Assembly (NCBI GenBank): GCA_937951675.1
Contig: CALFBI010000006.1
Coordinates: 124,001 to 188,000, forward strand
Length of the DNA stretch: 64,000 nt
From: an uncultured Verrucomicrobiales bacterium
Lineage (GTDB): Bacteria > Verrucomicrobiota > Verrucomicrobiia > Verrucomicrobiales > Akkermansiaceae
Reading direction: 5' to 3'
The notes below the pieces were generated by a model. The model saw nothing but the letters and a program-made list of their open reading frames with translations. It made no database searches and had not been told where the DNA came from. How positions within the stretch are numbered: position 1 is the first letter of the stretch; every line of letters begins with the position of its first letter. Below, one piece after another: positions 16,715 to 25,444 of this stretch. A program made the translations under genes and the position numbers.

Positions 16715-17332
16715 TTATTTATGCACTCGAACGGGCGCCGGAACCACGATGACTTGCATCCCAGCCTGCTGCGCACCCATCACTCCAGAAGGAGCATCCT
16801 CAAACACAAGGCATTTTGCCGGATCCACTTCAAGCAATTCGGCCGCCTTTAAAAAACAATCAGGAGCAGGCTTCCCCGCTGCCACATCATCAGCAGTGAC
16901 CACTTCATCAAATAATTCTGAGATCCCCGCCGCCGCAAGAGTGCTTTCCACCACCTTTCTGGTGCCGCCTGAGGCCACTGCCATAGGGATCTTACCTCGG
17001 TAATGCTTCACGATATCACAAGTCGACTGAATCAAAGAAATCTCAGGCAATAAAGAAGTGAAAGCCTTGCGTTTCTCAAAAGCAATCACATCAGGATCAA
17101 GCTGCAAGCCGTGATCTCCATTCAATTCCACCACAATATCGGTGGTCGGTCGTCCGCCCATTGCATAAAAAACATCTTCTGGGAAAATTCCTCCCGCGCC
17201 GTATTGGTCAAGGGCGATTCTCCAAGCTTGAAAATGCTGCTCCATAGAATCCACGAGAGTTCCATCTAGATCGAAAATAAGCCCTTCAAACTGATATTTG
17301 GCCTCAAGTGTTTTAAGATCTGGTATCGACAT
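16715..17332 (-). CDS. HAD-family sugar phosphatase/phosphoglucomutase-like hydrolase
   Basis: A 205-residue class I HAD protein. Motif I is FDLDGTLVDS with the nucleophile and acid Asp pair, motif II is the Ser/Thr in ASGGT, and motif IV is FEDAPSGVMGAQQAG. A small helical cap follows motif I. The pattern is close to YqaB-type fructose-1-phosphatases and beta-phosphoglucomutases. No Arg/His set decisive for mutase activity can be assigned by eye, so a phosphatase is slightly preferred. It lies between guaB and UGPase, all on the minus strand. Confidence 0.8.
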   Translation of the reverse strand: MSIPDLKTLEAKYQFEGLIFDLDGTLVDSMEQHFQAWRIALDQYGAGGIFPEDVFYAMGGRPTTDIVVELNGDHGLQLDPDVIAFEKRKAFTSLLPEISLIQSTCDIVKHYRGKIPMAVASGGTRKVVESTLAAAGISELFDEVVTADDVAAGKPAPDCFLKAAELLEVDPAKCLVFEDAPSGVMGAQQAGMQVIVVPAPVRVHK

Positions 17333-17447
17333 GCTCGCGATATTTCATTTTAGGGATTAATTGACAAGAGCGAAATTCGCTTTGTTTTCCTACTCTGATC
17401 TCTTACTAACACATCTCCCCAGCTGGCGACACCCACATGGCCACCTA

Positions 17448-18773
17448 TTAAAGAATGACTTCACCCACCATTTTTTGACCTGGATCCAAATGGACTTTTT
17501 GAGTCACCTCGAGCTTCTGACACTCCTTTAGAGAAGGAACTCCAAGATCCTCCAACGAATCTACTAACTTATAGTCTTTGGATAAAATGACGAGAGGCGG
17601 AATACCCTGACGCGCCTCAATCAAGCCAACACTCCCATCCTCCTTCTCCTCATAAGCATCCGAGCGCAACGCCAAAAGATCCCCCGTAGTCTTTACTGGA
17701 GCAAAACGCGAGCGAGGAACACAAACCGCCTGACTCTCATCAAAACATTCTATCGCGGCCCCCATTGCGGTCTCAAGCTGATACACAGGCTCAGAATGAG
17801 GATCGCGAGGATCAATTGTTTTTACATTCTTGATCATTGGCAACGGAAGCACCCCCTCCCCTTTTACGAGTTCCTTTTTCAACAAGTCCAGCCGAAGCCA
17901 TAGATTATTAGTATTAAAAAACTGATGCTTCTCAATATTCTGAAAGGACTCCAAATCCTCTTCTGGACACTGCGCCACCTCCCTCAAAACAAGGCGCTGA
18001 TCAGAAAGGCGCTGAGCAAGATGCCCCCCCTTCTTATCCGCCTCAGTGCGCCGAGTCACCTCCATCAAAAAAGGAGCTTCGCACTCCGCAAAATAAGAAA
18101 GAAGCCTCGGGTCCAATACCGCCCCTAAATTATCACTATTTGAAACAAACGCGTATTTCACACCTTCTCCCAAGAGCCGATCCAACACCCCACTGCCCAA
18201 CAAGGCCGGGTAAAGGTCTCCGTGCCCAGGCGGACACCACTCTAGAGCAGGGTTTTCCTGATGCCCCGCAGGCTTAAGAGTTGATTTTGAAATTTTAGGG
18301 ACCTGATTCTGCATTAACTCCACCTGATCAGGGTCCGTTAAATAAGACTCTTCATAACGAGACTGCAAATGACTTAAAACATCTTCACTGGTGCTAAAAC
18401 TATTCATCAACATAAACCGCGTCTCCCCCTGTTTCCTGAGAAGCTTGATCTGCTTTACAATGATATCGAGAAAGGTCTCCCCCTCTCTCACCTCAAGTAA
18501 GGATTTTGCTTTCTGCAAGCCCATCCCCGTGCCCAAACCCCCATTCAGCTTAATCATGATCGTTTGTGACAAAAGGTCTGAAACCTTCTCCTCGAAAGGA
18601 GCCGGCAAATCTTCATAGCTCACTACACCTTCAGGCGGCACAATTTCTGCCTCGGAAACCATCCCGGATTCCCCTGAGCCAAGTAACTCATAATTCCGCT
18701 TAAAACTTCGAACCGCCGCATCACTCACTCCCGCTTGCTGCATTTTTTCTAGAAAAAGATTAAAATCACTCAT
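17448..18773 (-). CDS. UTP-glucose-1-phosphate uridylyltransferase, eukaryotic (UDPGP) type
   Basis: A 441-residue UDPGP-family protein that makes UDP-glucose from UTP and glucose-1-phosphate. The nucleotide-binding motif KLNGGLGTGMGLQKAKSLLEVR matches the eukaryotic UGP2 pattern (LNGGLGTxMG) rather than bacterial GalU. Further features are the central SNSDNLGA (sugar-nucleotide loop), NTNNLWL and the C-terminal left-handed beta-helix region. The UDP-glucose it would make could feed the UDP-glucose dehydrogenase at 57135. UDP-N-acetylhexosamine activity cannot be excluded by eye. Confidence 0.85.
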   Translation of the reverse strand: MSDFNLFLEKMQQAGVSDAAVRSFKRNYELLGSGESGMVSEAEIVPPEGVVSYEDLPAPFEEKVSDLLSQTIMIKLNGGLGTGMGLQKAKSLLEVREGETFLDIIVKQIKLLRKQGETRFMLMNSFSTSEDVLSHLQSRYEESYLTDPDQVELMQNQVPKISKSTLKPAGHQENPALEWCPPGHGDLYPALLGSGVLDRLLGEGVKYAFVSNSDNLGAVLDPRLLSYFAECEAPFLMEVTRRTEADKKGGHLAQRLSDQRLVLREVAQCPEEDLESFQNIEKHQFFNTNNLWLRLDLLKKELVKGEGVLPLPMIKNVKTIDPRDPHSEPVYQLETAMGAAIECFDESQAVCVPRSRFAPVKTTGDLLALRSDAYEEKEDGSVGLIEARQGIPPLVILSKDYKLVDSLEDLGVPSLKECQKLEVTQKVHLDPGQKMVGEVIL

Positions 18774-18923
18774 TTGTCCTAATCTTCGCTAAAAAAAAGA
18801 GCCAAAGAAAGAAAAATGCACCTCAAGCTCCCTCTTCTTTCCTTCGCTTGCCCCGAGTCATTAACAAGATGGCATGGATTCTGCTTTACTTTAAAAGACT
18901 CCCTTTTTACTCTCGTCTCTGCC

Positions 18924-20321
18924 ATGCACAGCCCATCGCTGCAACAGTCGCTGAGTCAGCAACAAACTCTCGCCCCTCAGATGAGGCAGAGCTTGGAGAT
19001 TTTGCAGAGCACCACGTTAGAGCTGGGGCAGCTTCTTAGCCAATCCCTCGAAACGAACCCCGTTCTTGAAAGCGAAAACCTCGCTGAGTCCCTCGAAGAA
19101 ATTCAAGAACTCGAATCTAGCGAGCTAGAAGGGCTTCATGATTTCTATGACGAAGAACTCAGAGAACTCAACATCACCGAAAGGCGTAATCAACCCGCAC
19201 CATCTGAAGAGACTCGGGAACACTTCATCAATTCGCTAGTCTCTCCGCTCACTCTCCAAGAACACCTTCGCCAACAAATCAACCTGACAGGCCTCAGCTC
19301 GAGCATTTTATTCGCCTGTGAAGTCGTCATTGGAAACCTCGACCAAAACGGCTTCTTAGACGCCCCCCTGCATCAACTCGTCGCGCAATGTGAATTCTCT
19401 CTCGACGATCTAGAAGAAGCACTCGGAGTTATTCAATTGCTAGACCCCCCAGGCATTGGCGCCAAAGATCTGCGAGATTCCCTCCTCCTTCAACTCGAGC
19501 GAAAACAAATGATCGGGACCCTCGAATACAAAATCACCGAGAGCCACCTCCCTGAACTGGCTAGAAAACACTACCCTCAAATAGCCAAAACTCTCAAAAC
19601 CAACATCCAAAAAATCACGGAGGCGGCGGAATTCATCTCTCACCTCGACCCCAGCCCTGGAAGCTCTTACGATCCCACCCGTAACCCCTATATCTCTGTC
19701 GACATTTACATCAAAAAAGACCCCCAGTCAGGAGAATGGTTCACCGAAACAAACCAATCCCATCTCCCCAGACTCAAGATCAGTGAAACTTATAAAGAAA
19801 TAGTAGGATCCTCCTCCAGTGATAAGAAAACACGACAATATCTCAACCACCACATTAGAGAGGGCCGGATCCTGATTAAAGCTATCAGCCAAAGACAGGA
19901 AACCATCACCGCCATCACGCAATCCATCATCACCCACCAAAGAGACTTTCTAGAAAAAGGCATCAAACACCTGAAGCCCCTTACTATGAATACTGTTGCC
20001 GAAGAGGTAAACGTTCACCCCACCACAGTATCACGAGCCGTTGCAGGCAAATACGTAGAAACGCCTCACGGCATTATCGAAATGCGTAAGTTTTTCAGCT
20101 CAGGGTATTTAAACAAAGATGGCGCCGAAATATCAAACAACAGCGTCAGGGAAGCGATTCAAGCCCTCATCCAAGACGAGAATAAAATGAAACCTCTCGC
20201 CGATTCTGCCATCACCAAAATCCTAGAAGAGAAAGGGCTCCAAGTGGCTAGACGAACTGTCGCCAAATACCGTGAACAACTTGGAATTCTTCCCTCCAAC
20301 TTACGAAAGTCCTTTCAGTAG
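18924..20321 (+). CDS. rpoN: RNA polymerase sigma-54 factor
   Basis: A 465-residue RpoN. Region I is Gln/Leu-rich (SLQQSLSQQQTLAPQMRQSLEILQ), followed by an acidic region II (residues ~55-100, many Glu), the core-binding domain and a helix-turn-helix near NTVAEEVNVHPTTVSRAVAGKYVETPHG. The RpoN box ARRTVAKYREQL at the C-terminus reads the -24 element. The start at 18924 matches the usual MxxSLQQ opening; a frame running 36 codons upstream is rejected because it lacks family similarity. No convincing sigma-54 promoter was seen in this window, nor any activator gene. Confidence 0.96.
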   Translation: MHSPSLQQSLSQQQTLAPQMRQSLEILQSTTLELGQLLSQSLETNPVLESENLAESLEEIQELESSELEGLHDFYDEELRELNITERRNQPAPSEETREHFINSLVSPLTLQEHLRQQINLTGLSSSILFACEVVIGNLDQNGFLDAPLHQLVAQCEFSLDDLEEALGVIQLLDPPGIGAKDLRDSLLLQLERKQMIGTLEYKITESHLPELARKHYPQIAKTLKTNIQKITEAAEFISHLDPSPGSSYDPTRNPYISVDIYIKKDPQSGEWFTETNQSHLPRLKISETYKEIVGSSSSDKKTRQYLNHHIREGRILIKAISQRQETITAITQSIITHQRDFLEKGIKHLKPLTMNTVAEEVNVHPTTVSRAVAGKYVETPHGIIEMRKFFSSGYLNKDGAEISNNSVREAIQALIQDENKMKPLADSAITKILEEKGLQVARRTVAKYREQLGILPSNLRKSFQ

Positions 20322-20332
20322 AAAAAAGGCAT

Positions 20333-20357
20333 AAAAAAAGCGCTGCTTTTCAGCAGC
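20333..20357 (-). terminator. Terminator between rpoN and the convergent acidic-protein gene
   Basis: GCTGCT-TTTC-AGCAGC (20342-20357) is a 6-bp hairpin with a T run on the minus strand (20339-20333), serving the gene that ends at 20397. On the plus strand it could also help stop rpoN, but there is no T run there. Confidence 0.7.
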
Positions 20358-20396
20358 ACCTCTTTCAAAAAAGGCTCAGAGAAAACATCAAGTTCC

Positions 20397-20927
20397 TCAA
20401 TCACTGATTTCTCTCAAACGCTGAACTCTTTCAATCGCCTCTTCGATCTCTTCATTTTGATCTGAAGCCGTTACGAAGAATCCTTTTACGATATGAAAGT
20501 CTTCAAACGCGTTGTCTCTCTCTAGATTAGCGACCACTTCCGCGATCACATTCATGATTTCAACACGCCCCTCGGTATCATCATCAAGATCAAGTAAGTA
20601 ATCTGAAATTTCACCAGCTACTGGAATCCACTGCTCTGATTGCTCAAAGTTTTCATCAACCGTCTCGCTGAAGGTGAATTCGTTTGCGACATCCCAATTT
20701 GCAGGATCAAACAAAGCCTCAATCGTTTCCCCAAAAATATCGGGATCAAGCTGCTCTGCTCGCTCTGAAGAGAGGAGACAAAAATTAATCTCTCCGTAGT
20801 CAAGGTTGCAATCGAATGCAAAACCTCGCAAGGGGTCCGCATATCGTTCCGCGAGAGCTGGCAATGCCTCCTTACAAAGAGAAGCGAGAGTCTCTGATAC
20901 TTTAGTTGCTAATTCCTTATTGGCCAT
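20397..20927 (-). CDS. Acidic cytoplasmic protein of unknown function
   Basis: A 176-residue protein rich in Asp/Glu (for example LDLDDDTEGRVE, NEEIEEAIERVQRLREISD), with no signal peptide or membrane segment. The central part (FAFDCNLDYGEINFCLLS) suggests an alpha/beta fold like small uncharacterised DUF4303-type proteins, but I cannot confirm a family. It sits 38 bases downstream of the glutaredoxin gene and 75 bases from the convergent rpoN. No function is proposed. Confidence 0.65.
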   Translation of the reverse strand: MANKELATKVSETLASLCKEALPALAERYADPLRGFAFDCNLDYGEINFCLLSSERAEQLDPDIFGETIEALFDPANWDVANEFTFSETVDENFEQSEQWIPVAGEISDYLLDLDDDTEGRVEIMNVIAEVVANLERDNAFEDFHIVKGFFVTASDQNEEIEEAIERVQRLREISD

Positions 20928-20965
20928 GAGTTCAAGTGAATGAATATTGCGACAATGAGATCAAC

Positions 20966-21349
20966 TTAATCAAGAAAAACGATTTTCCCGGAAGCGTCTC
21001 CAGACGCTTCTTTCTCTGCTCGAACTTGAGCTTCATGCTGTTCTGGCGAGCAAGAAGAATTCGTTGGAGCGTCAGCTTCCTCTGATTTAATGGCGATAAA
21101 GCCTTGCTCTCCTAACCAAGATTCCACTTCTTCTCCTGAAACATCAGCAAGCATCTGCCCATTAATCTCCACACAAGGCGATAACGGCTGTCCACTTTTC
21201 TGTTCCATTTCGAAGCGAAAAGCAGGATTTTTGATAATGTCTTTCTCGTTGTATTCGAGATCATATTTCCTCATAATTGCTCTGACGCCTTCGCTCCAGC
21301 CGCAATATGTTTTAAGGTAACAAACGATGTCTATTTTAGGGCCTGCCAT
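20966..21349 (-). CDS. Glutaredoxin-like protein with acidic C-terminal extension
   Basis: 127 residues. The first ~80 form a glutaredoxin fold with the active-site motif CGWS after YLKTY, close to the monothiol CGFS class, plus the glutathione-binding segment SGQPLSPCVEINGQML. The last ~40 residues are a polar, Ala/Glu-rich tail with a Cys (NSSCSPEQ), not part of the domain. The start at 21349 (MAGPKIDIVCY) is chosen; the longer frame to 21460 carries a basic stretch unrelated to the family. CGFS-type proteins handle iron-sulfur clusters, but the Trp substitution makes the role here uncertain. Confidence 0.8.
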   Translation of the reverse strand: MAGPKIDIVCYLKTYCGWSEGVRAIMRKYDLEYNEKDIIKNPAFRFEMEQKSGQPLSPCVEINGQMLADVSGEEVESWLGEQGFIAIKSEEADAPTNSSCSPEQHEAQVRAEKEASGDASGKIVFLD

Positions 21350-21467
21350 ATCTATTTTGTGATTTTTAATGACTCTAAATCTCTCTTTAAAGGAAGCAAG
21401 CTCTGTTAATGAAAATCCATTTTCTTTTCGCCACCTTACTCCTTGCTGACTCACTCTCAAACCGACG

Positions 21468-22103
21468 ATGAAAAAACCTCACATTTCGATCAACCTGGCG
21501 ATGACTGCCGACGGCAAGATTTCTCCTCATCAAAATAGCCCGTCTCACTTCACGAGCCAGGCGGATTTCAATCGTCTTTTAGAGCTCCGAAAAAACGCTG
21601 ACGCCCTCTTAGTCGGGAGAAAAACCTGGATCACTGATCAAATGACCCTGACAGCGCCTGACACCCCACTCGCCAAACAGCCACTCCGGTGTGTCGCTTC
21701 ACGAAGTGGTCACTTTCCCCTCGATCACCCCATGTTTCAAAAAGAGGGTGGTCGAATCTTCCTCTTAGCTGAACAGGCTCAAAAGCAATCTCTGACTCCG
21801 AAATCAGCAGAAATATTTCACGGCTCTCTCTCCGAGTGGTTACGACGGCTCGCGGAAGAGCAGTCTGTCAAAAAACTGCACTGTGAAGGAGGAAGCCAAC
21901 TCATTCAAACTCTTGCTCACCTTTTCGGGATTGATACCCTCTACCTGACTTGGGCCGGCCACACCCTCTTTGGAGGAGAAAACGCCCTTAAATTAACGGG
22001 CTCTCCTCAACCTGAATGGCTTCAGTCTCAACACTTCACCCTAGAGGACTTCGAAATCACAGCGCAAGGGGAAGCATTCTTAACTTACCAAAAACGCAAA
22101 TAG
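21468..22103 (+). CDS. RibD C-terminal/dihydrofolate reductase-fold protein
   Basis: A 211-residue single-domain reductase of the RibD C-terminal family. The opening ISINLAMTADGKIS and the sections DALLVGRKTW and LHCEGGSQLIQTL are the family's NADPH and substrate-binding motifs. It has no deaminase domain, so it could reduce a pteridine or pyrimidine precursor rather than act in the RibD two-step reaction. It is divergent from the glutaredoxin gene (118-base spacing), and an FKBP gene follows 50 bases later. Confidence 0.82.
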   Translation: MKKPHISINLAMTADGKISPHQNSPSHFTSQADFNRLLELRKNADALLVGRKTWITDQMTLTAPDTPLAKQPLRCVASRSGHFPLDHPMFQKEGGRIFLLAEQAQKQSLTPKSAEIFHGSLSEWLRRLAEEQSVKKLHCEGGSQLIQTLAHLFGIDTLYLTWAGHTLFGGENALKLTGSPQPEWLQSQHFTLEDFEITAQGEAFLTYQKRK

Positions 22104-22153
22104 GAGAGAGAGAGCTCGACAAAACACTCTCTCTCTTTAGGTTTTTAGACTTT

Positions 22154-22963
22154 ATGAAAACTATTTTAGCTACTGGAGCTGCCAGCATCATACTCCTCAG
22201 CCTTTCACAGGCACAAACAACCCCTGAAACCTCTGCTCAACCTGTCGCAGAAGCTCCTAAGAAGCTCGATGATGCGAGTATTAAAAAATACGCTTCTTAT
22301 GGCTTTGGTTACCAAACAGGCCGCCAATTTGCAGGACAAGCGAAGCAATACGGGCTCAACTCAAATGACATCGACGTCACTATTCTTGCCAAAGCGTTCC
22401 TCACTGGATTCCAAGAAAACGAGCCAGAATATTCAGATCAAGATCTCTCTACAGCAATGCAACAATTAGGGGATAAGCTCCAGGCACGCCAAGAAAAAGT
22501 GGCTGAAGAAAATCTCGCAAAAGGGAAAGCCTTCCTTGCTGAAAACGCGAAACGTAAAGGGGTGACAACTACCAAATCAGGACTCCAATACGAAATTCTC
22601 AAAAAAGGTGGAGCAGAAGTTTATAAAGCGGCTGAAGGCGAACCTCAATTCAAGGTTAACTACAAAGGAACACTCATCGACGGCACTGTTTTTGATGCTT
22701 CTCCAGAAGGGCAACCTATCCCAATGGGCCTTCAAGTGATCCCTGGTTTTAAAGAAGCTCTTACCACCATGCCTGTCGGAGCTAAATGGAAACTCTTCAT
22801 CCCATCAGAATTAGCATATGGCCCACAAGGAGCCGGTGGAAAAATAGCACCTAACTCGCCTCTCATCTTCGAACTTGAGCTTGTTGAAATCACACAGGAA
22901 AAACCACAAAGCATTACCACCCCTCCCATTCCTGTTCCGGCGGCACCTGCAGAGAAAAAATAA
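22154..22963 (+). CDS. FKBP-type peptidyl-prolyl isomerase, exported
   Basis: A 269-residue exported isomerase. A signal peptide (MKTILATGAASIILLSLSQAQA-like, cleavage near 21), an N-terminal dimerisation domain of the FkpA/Mip type with charged helices (about 40-135), then an FKBP domain (GGAEVYKAAEGEP... VNYKGTLIDGTVFDAS ... LIFELELVEI). It would help fold envelope proteins. A Pro-rich tail of about 20 residues follows. The start at 22154 is chosen because the longer frame overlaps the previous gene without family similarity. A strong terminator lies at 22987-23017. Confidence 0.9.
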   Translation: MKTILATGAASIILLSLSQAQTTPETSAQPVAEAPKKLDDASIKKYASYGFGYQTGRQFAGQAKQYGLNSNDIDVTILAKAFLTGFQENEPEYSDQDLSTAMQQLGDKLQARQEKVAEENLAKGKAFLAENAKRKGVTTTKSGLQYEILKKGGAEVYKAAEGEPQFKVNYKGTLIDGTVFDASPEGQPIPMGLQVIPGFKEALTTMPVGAKWKLFIPSELAYGPQGAGGKIAPNSPLIFELELVEITQEKPQSITTPPIPVPAAPAEKK

Positions 22964-22986
22964 GAACCTATTTCCCTTTTCATAAA

Positions 22987-23017
22987 ACCGGTGCGGCACC
23001 CCGCATCGGTTTTTTTG
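22987..23017 (+). terminator. Rho-independent terminator of the FKBP gene
   Basis: ACCGGTGCGG pairs with CCGCATCGGT (22987-22996 with 23001-23010; one G-U pair) around a CACC loop, followed by eight T. Confidence 0.92.
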
Positions 23018-23283
23018 TGCCCTGAATCATGAACCCATTAAAAACCATGGTGACCCTCACCGCCTTTCAAGCATCTAACTCTTAACATCGACCCCTTCCT
23101 CTCAAGCCCTTGAGCTCTTTTACGAATAAAGAGTCTTTGCTTTCATTTCCCAGAACCTGCTCACTTTGCCCATGACCCCGCCTTCGCGCGGACCAACTCT
23201 ATCCTAGCCTCATCTTTAGCATTGAAAGTAGGACTTCTTTTATCGATAGGCTCTAGACCTAAAACAACCTTTTATTTGAGGAC
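23018..23283. other. Intergenic stretch with no recognised feature
   Basis: About 265 bases between the FKBP terminator and the rpsA terminator. A weak hairpin CTCTTT/AAAGAG (near 23113-23131) is the only structure noticed. Nothing recognisable as a tRNA or riboswitch was seen, and no credible reading frame. Confidence 0.5.
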
Positions 23284-23322
23284 CAAAAAAAACCTCGCTG
23301 GAAAATCCCAACGAGGTTTTTG
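23284..23322 (-). terminator. Rho-independent terminator of rpsA
   Basis: On the minus strand AAACCTCGTTGG pairs with CCAGCGAGGTTT (two wobble or near matches) around GATTTT, followed by an extended T run. It lies about 20 bases after the rpsA stop. Confidence 0.9.
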
Positions 23323-23339
23323 GTAAATCGAGAAAACGA

Positions 23340-25052
23340 TTAGTCTTTGTCGCTTGGGCTCCACTCTTCCTCGGTCGCAGCTGCGGCGAGGTTGAAGGCT
23401 TGCTCGAGACCAACAAGATCGCTGCTTGGGCGAAGGGTTTCGAAGCTTTGTGACTCTTTCTGAAGTTGGTCTTCAGTGTAATCAACTGCCTTGATGGAAA
23501 GACCGATGCGGCGCTCAATCTTATCAACTTTAATGACGCGTGCTTCCACTTCGTCACCTACTTTGATAACATCTTTAACGCGCTCAACATGCTCTTCGCT
23601 GAGTTGCGAGATGTGGATCAATCCGTCGATATCTCCTTCGAGATTTACGAAGGCACCGAAACTAGCGATCTTAGCAACGTTTCCTTTCACAAGGTCACCT
23701 ACTTTGAACTTCGTATCGATTTCTGACCATGGATCATTATCAAGTTGCTTGATACCAAGGGAAACACGTTGATTCTCCTTGTCGATCGCGATGACGATCG
23801 CATCCACTTCGTCGTTCTTCTTGAGAACTTCGCTTGGGTGGTTGATCTTGCGAGTCCATGAAAGATCGGAAACGTGGATCATTCCATCGATTCCTTCTTC
23901 GAGACCAACAAAAGCACCGTAAGCAGTAAGGTTGCGAACAGACCCTTTGATATTTGAGCCGATTGGGTAACGAGCTTCGATCTCTTCCCATGGGTTGGTA
24001 TCGAGCTGGCGAACTCCGAGGGAGATCTTCTGCTCTTCGATGCTGATGCCGAGGACAACTGCTTCGATTTCCTGATCAAGCTCAAGCACATCGCTTGGAC
24101 GCGTGATCCGTTTGACCCAAGAGAGCTCGGAAACGTGAACGAGTCCTTCGACTCCTTTTTCGAGTTCGATGAAGGCCCCATATGGAAGAAGCTTGGTTAC
24201 TTTCCCTTTCACTTGCGTGCTGATTGGGTAGCGAGCTTCGATATCTTGCCATGGATTGTCGCTCATCTGCTTCAAGCCGAGAGAAACACGCTCTTTCTCG
24301 CGATCAACATCGAGGATGATGACTTCGATTTCCTGAGCAACGCGGAGCATCTCACTTGGGTGAGTAATACGACCCCAGCTCATGTCAGTGATGTGGAGAA
24401 GGCCATCCATTCCTTCAAGGTCAACAAAGGCCCCGAAGTCTGTGATGTTCTTAACAAGGCCAGTGACCTTATCGCCCACTTTAACTGTCTGAAGGAAACG
24501 CTGACGCAATTCACTGCGCTCTGCTTCGATCACTTCACGGCGACTGAGAACGATATTTTTACGTTCGTCATTTACCTTAACAATTTTAAATTCGTAAACA
24601 TTCCCAACGAACTCATTAAGCTCTTTTGGTGGGATAATATCAATTTGAGAAGCTGGAAGGAATGCTTCGACGCCAACGTTGACTGTCAAACCACCTTTCA
24701 CGATGCCTTTTACTTTTCCTTTTACGAGGCCGCCAGCTTCGAAAACGCCGACAATCTTGTCCCAGTTTTGCTTATAGGCTGCTTTCTCTTTGGAAAGTTG
24801 AATGATTCCCTCTTGGTTTTCGAGTTTCTCAAGGAGAACTTCGACTTCATCACCGACTTCGATTTCTTCGTCTTCAAACTCAGATGACGGGATCGCGCCT
24901 TCTGATTTGTAGCCGATATCGACGATGACAACTTGAGGGCGGATATCGAGGATCGTTCCGTTTACGATCGCTCCTTCTTCAAAAGAACGGAATGACTCAT
25001 CAATGAGGGCATCCAATTCTGGGTTGACTGCAGCAAGTATGGCAGTGCTCAT
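23340..25052 (-). CDS. rpsA: 30S ribosomal protein S1
   Basis: A 570-residue S1 with six S1 (OB-fold) domains, starting near residues 30, 110, 195, 280, 365 and 450. Domains 3-6 carry the repeated pattern YGAFV-LE-G--GL-HVS--SW (for example DFGAFVDLEGMDGLLHI). The first two domains diverge, as they bind the ribosome in known S1 proteins. S1 helps mRNA load on the 30S, which matters here because most operon-heading genes lack a Shine-Dalgarno. The gene itself has none (CCTATTATG). The acidic tail ends in EEEWSPSDKD. Confidence 0.97.
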   Translation of the reverse strand: MSTAILAAVNPELDALIDESFRSFEEGAIVNGTILDIRPQVVIVDIGYKSEGAIPSSEFEDEEIEVGDEVEVLLEKLENQEGIIQLSKEKAAYKQNWDKIVGVFEAGGLVKGKVKGIVKGGLTVNVGVEAFLPASQIDIIPPKELNEFVGNVYEFKIVKVNDERKNIVLSRREVIEAERSELRQRFLQTVKVGDKVTGLVKNITDFGAFVDLEGMDGLLHITDMSWGRITHPSEMLRVAQEIEVIILDVDREKERVSLGLKQMSDNPWQDIEARYPISTQVKGKVTKLLPYGAFIELEKGVEGLVHVSELSWVKRITRPSDVLELDQEIEAVVLGISIEEQKISLGVRQLDTNPWEEIEARYPIGSNIKGSVRNLTAYGAFVGLEEGIDGMIHVSDLSWTRKINHPSEVLKKNDEVDAIVIAIDKENQRVSLGIKQLDNDPWSEIDTKFKVGDLVKGNVAKIASFGAFVNLEGDIDGLIHISQLSEEHVERVKDVIKVGDEVEARVIKVDKIERRIGLSIKAVDYTEDQLQKESQSFETLRPSSDLVGLEQAFNLAAAATEEEWSPSDKD

Positions 25053-25064
25053 AATAGGTTTGGT

Positions 25065-25313
25065 TTATAGTGTTGATTCCCGAGTTCTCACAGAAAATTT
25101 GCCCCATAACCGACGAACACTGGGGCTCCAACCGTTCGCCGCCTGCAAGAAAGCGGATGCGCAGACTAAAAAAACTAGCTTTAAGCACAAGCGAAAAATG
25201 AGGTTTATCCTATTCATTTGATTGATACCAAATATTGGCACCCAAAGTTTCGCTTCATAAGACGCTTCCTCCTTTACAGAGCAAGGACTCTCGTCAGAGG
25301 AATCACTCAACAT
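25065..25313 (-). CDS. Possible small leader-region open frame upstream of rpsA (doubtful)
   Basis: An 82-codon frame ends 12 bases before the rpsA start. Its second half from an internal Met at 25217 looks like a signal peptide (INLIFRLCLKLVFLVCASA). AGGA precedes the first ATG. There is no recognisable family, and it may be chance. If translated it could couple to rpsA. Confidence 0.2.
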   Translation of the reverse strand: MLSDSSDESPCSVKEEASYEAKLWVPIFGINQMNRINLIFRLCLKLVFLVCASAFLQAANGWSPSVRRLWGKFSVRTRESTL

Positions 25314-25379
25314 AGATCCTTCTTGATTAATTGATTGTTAAGGAAAATCTAAATCGCTCTGCCTTTCAAATCTGGATAC

Positions 25380-25414
25380 AAAAAAGCCTGCTGTGACGAA
25401 CACAACAGGCTTTT
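25380..25414 (-). terminator. Rho-independent terminator of ilvC
   Basis: On the minus strand GCCTGTTGTG pairs with CACAGCAGGC around a TTCG-like loop (25410-25386), preceded by AAA and followed by a T run. Confidence 0.92.
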
Positions 25415-25444
25415 AAAAAGAGATGATTTTCTCTCAGAGTCGAA

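Noticed and set aside
24135-24887. A 250-codon open frame on the plus strand opposite rpsA
   Set aside because: It is the antisense shadow of the repeated S1 domains; no start context, no domain, and the opposite frame is a certain gene.
25235-25253. TTGGCACCCAAAGTTTCGC as a sigma-54 promoter
   Set aside because: The distance between the GG and GC elements is 13 rather than 10 bases and the -12 TTGC is not intact.
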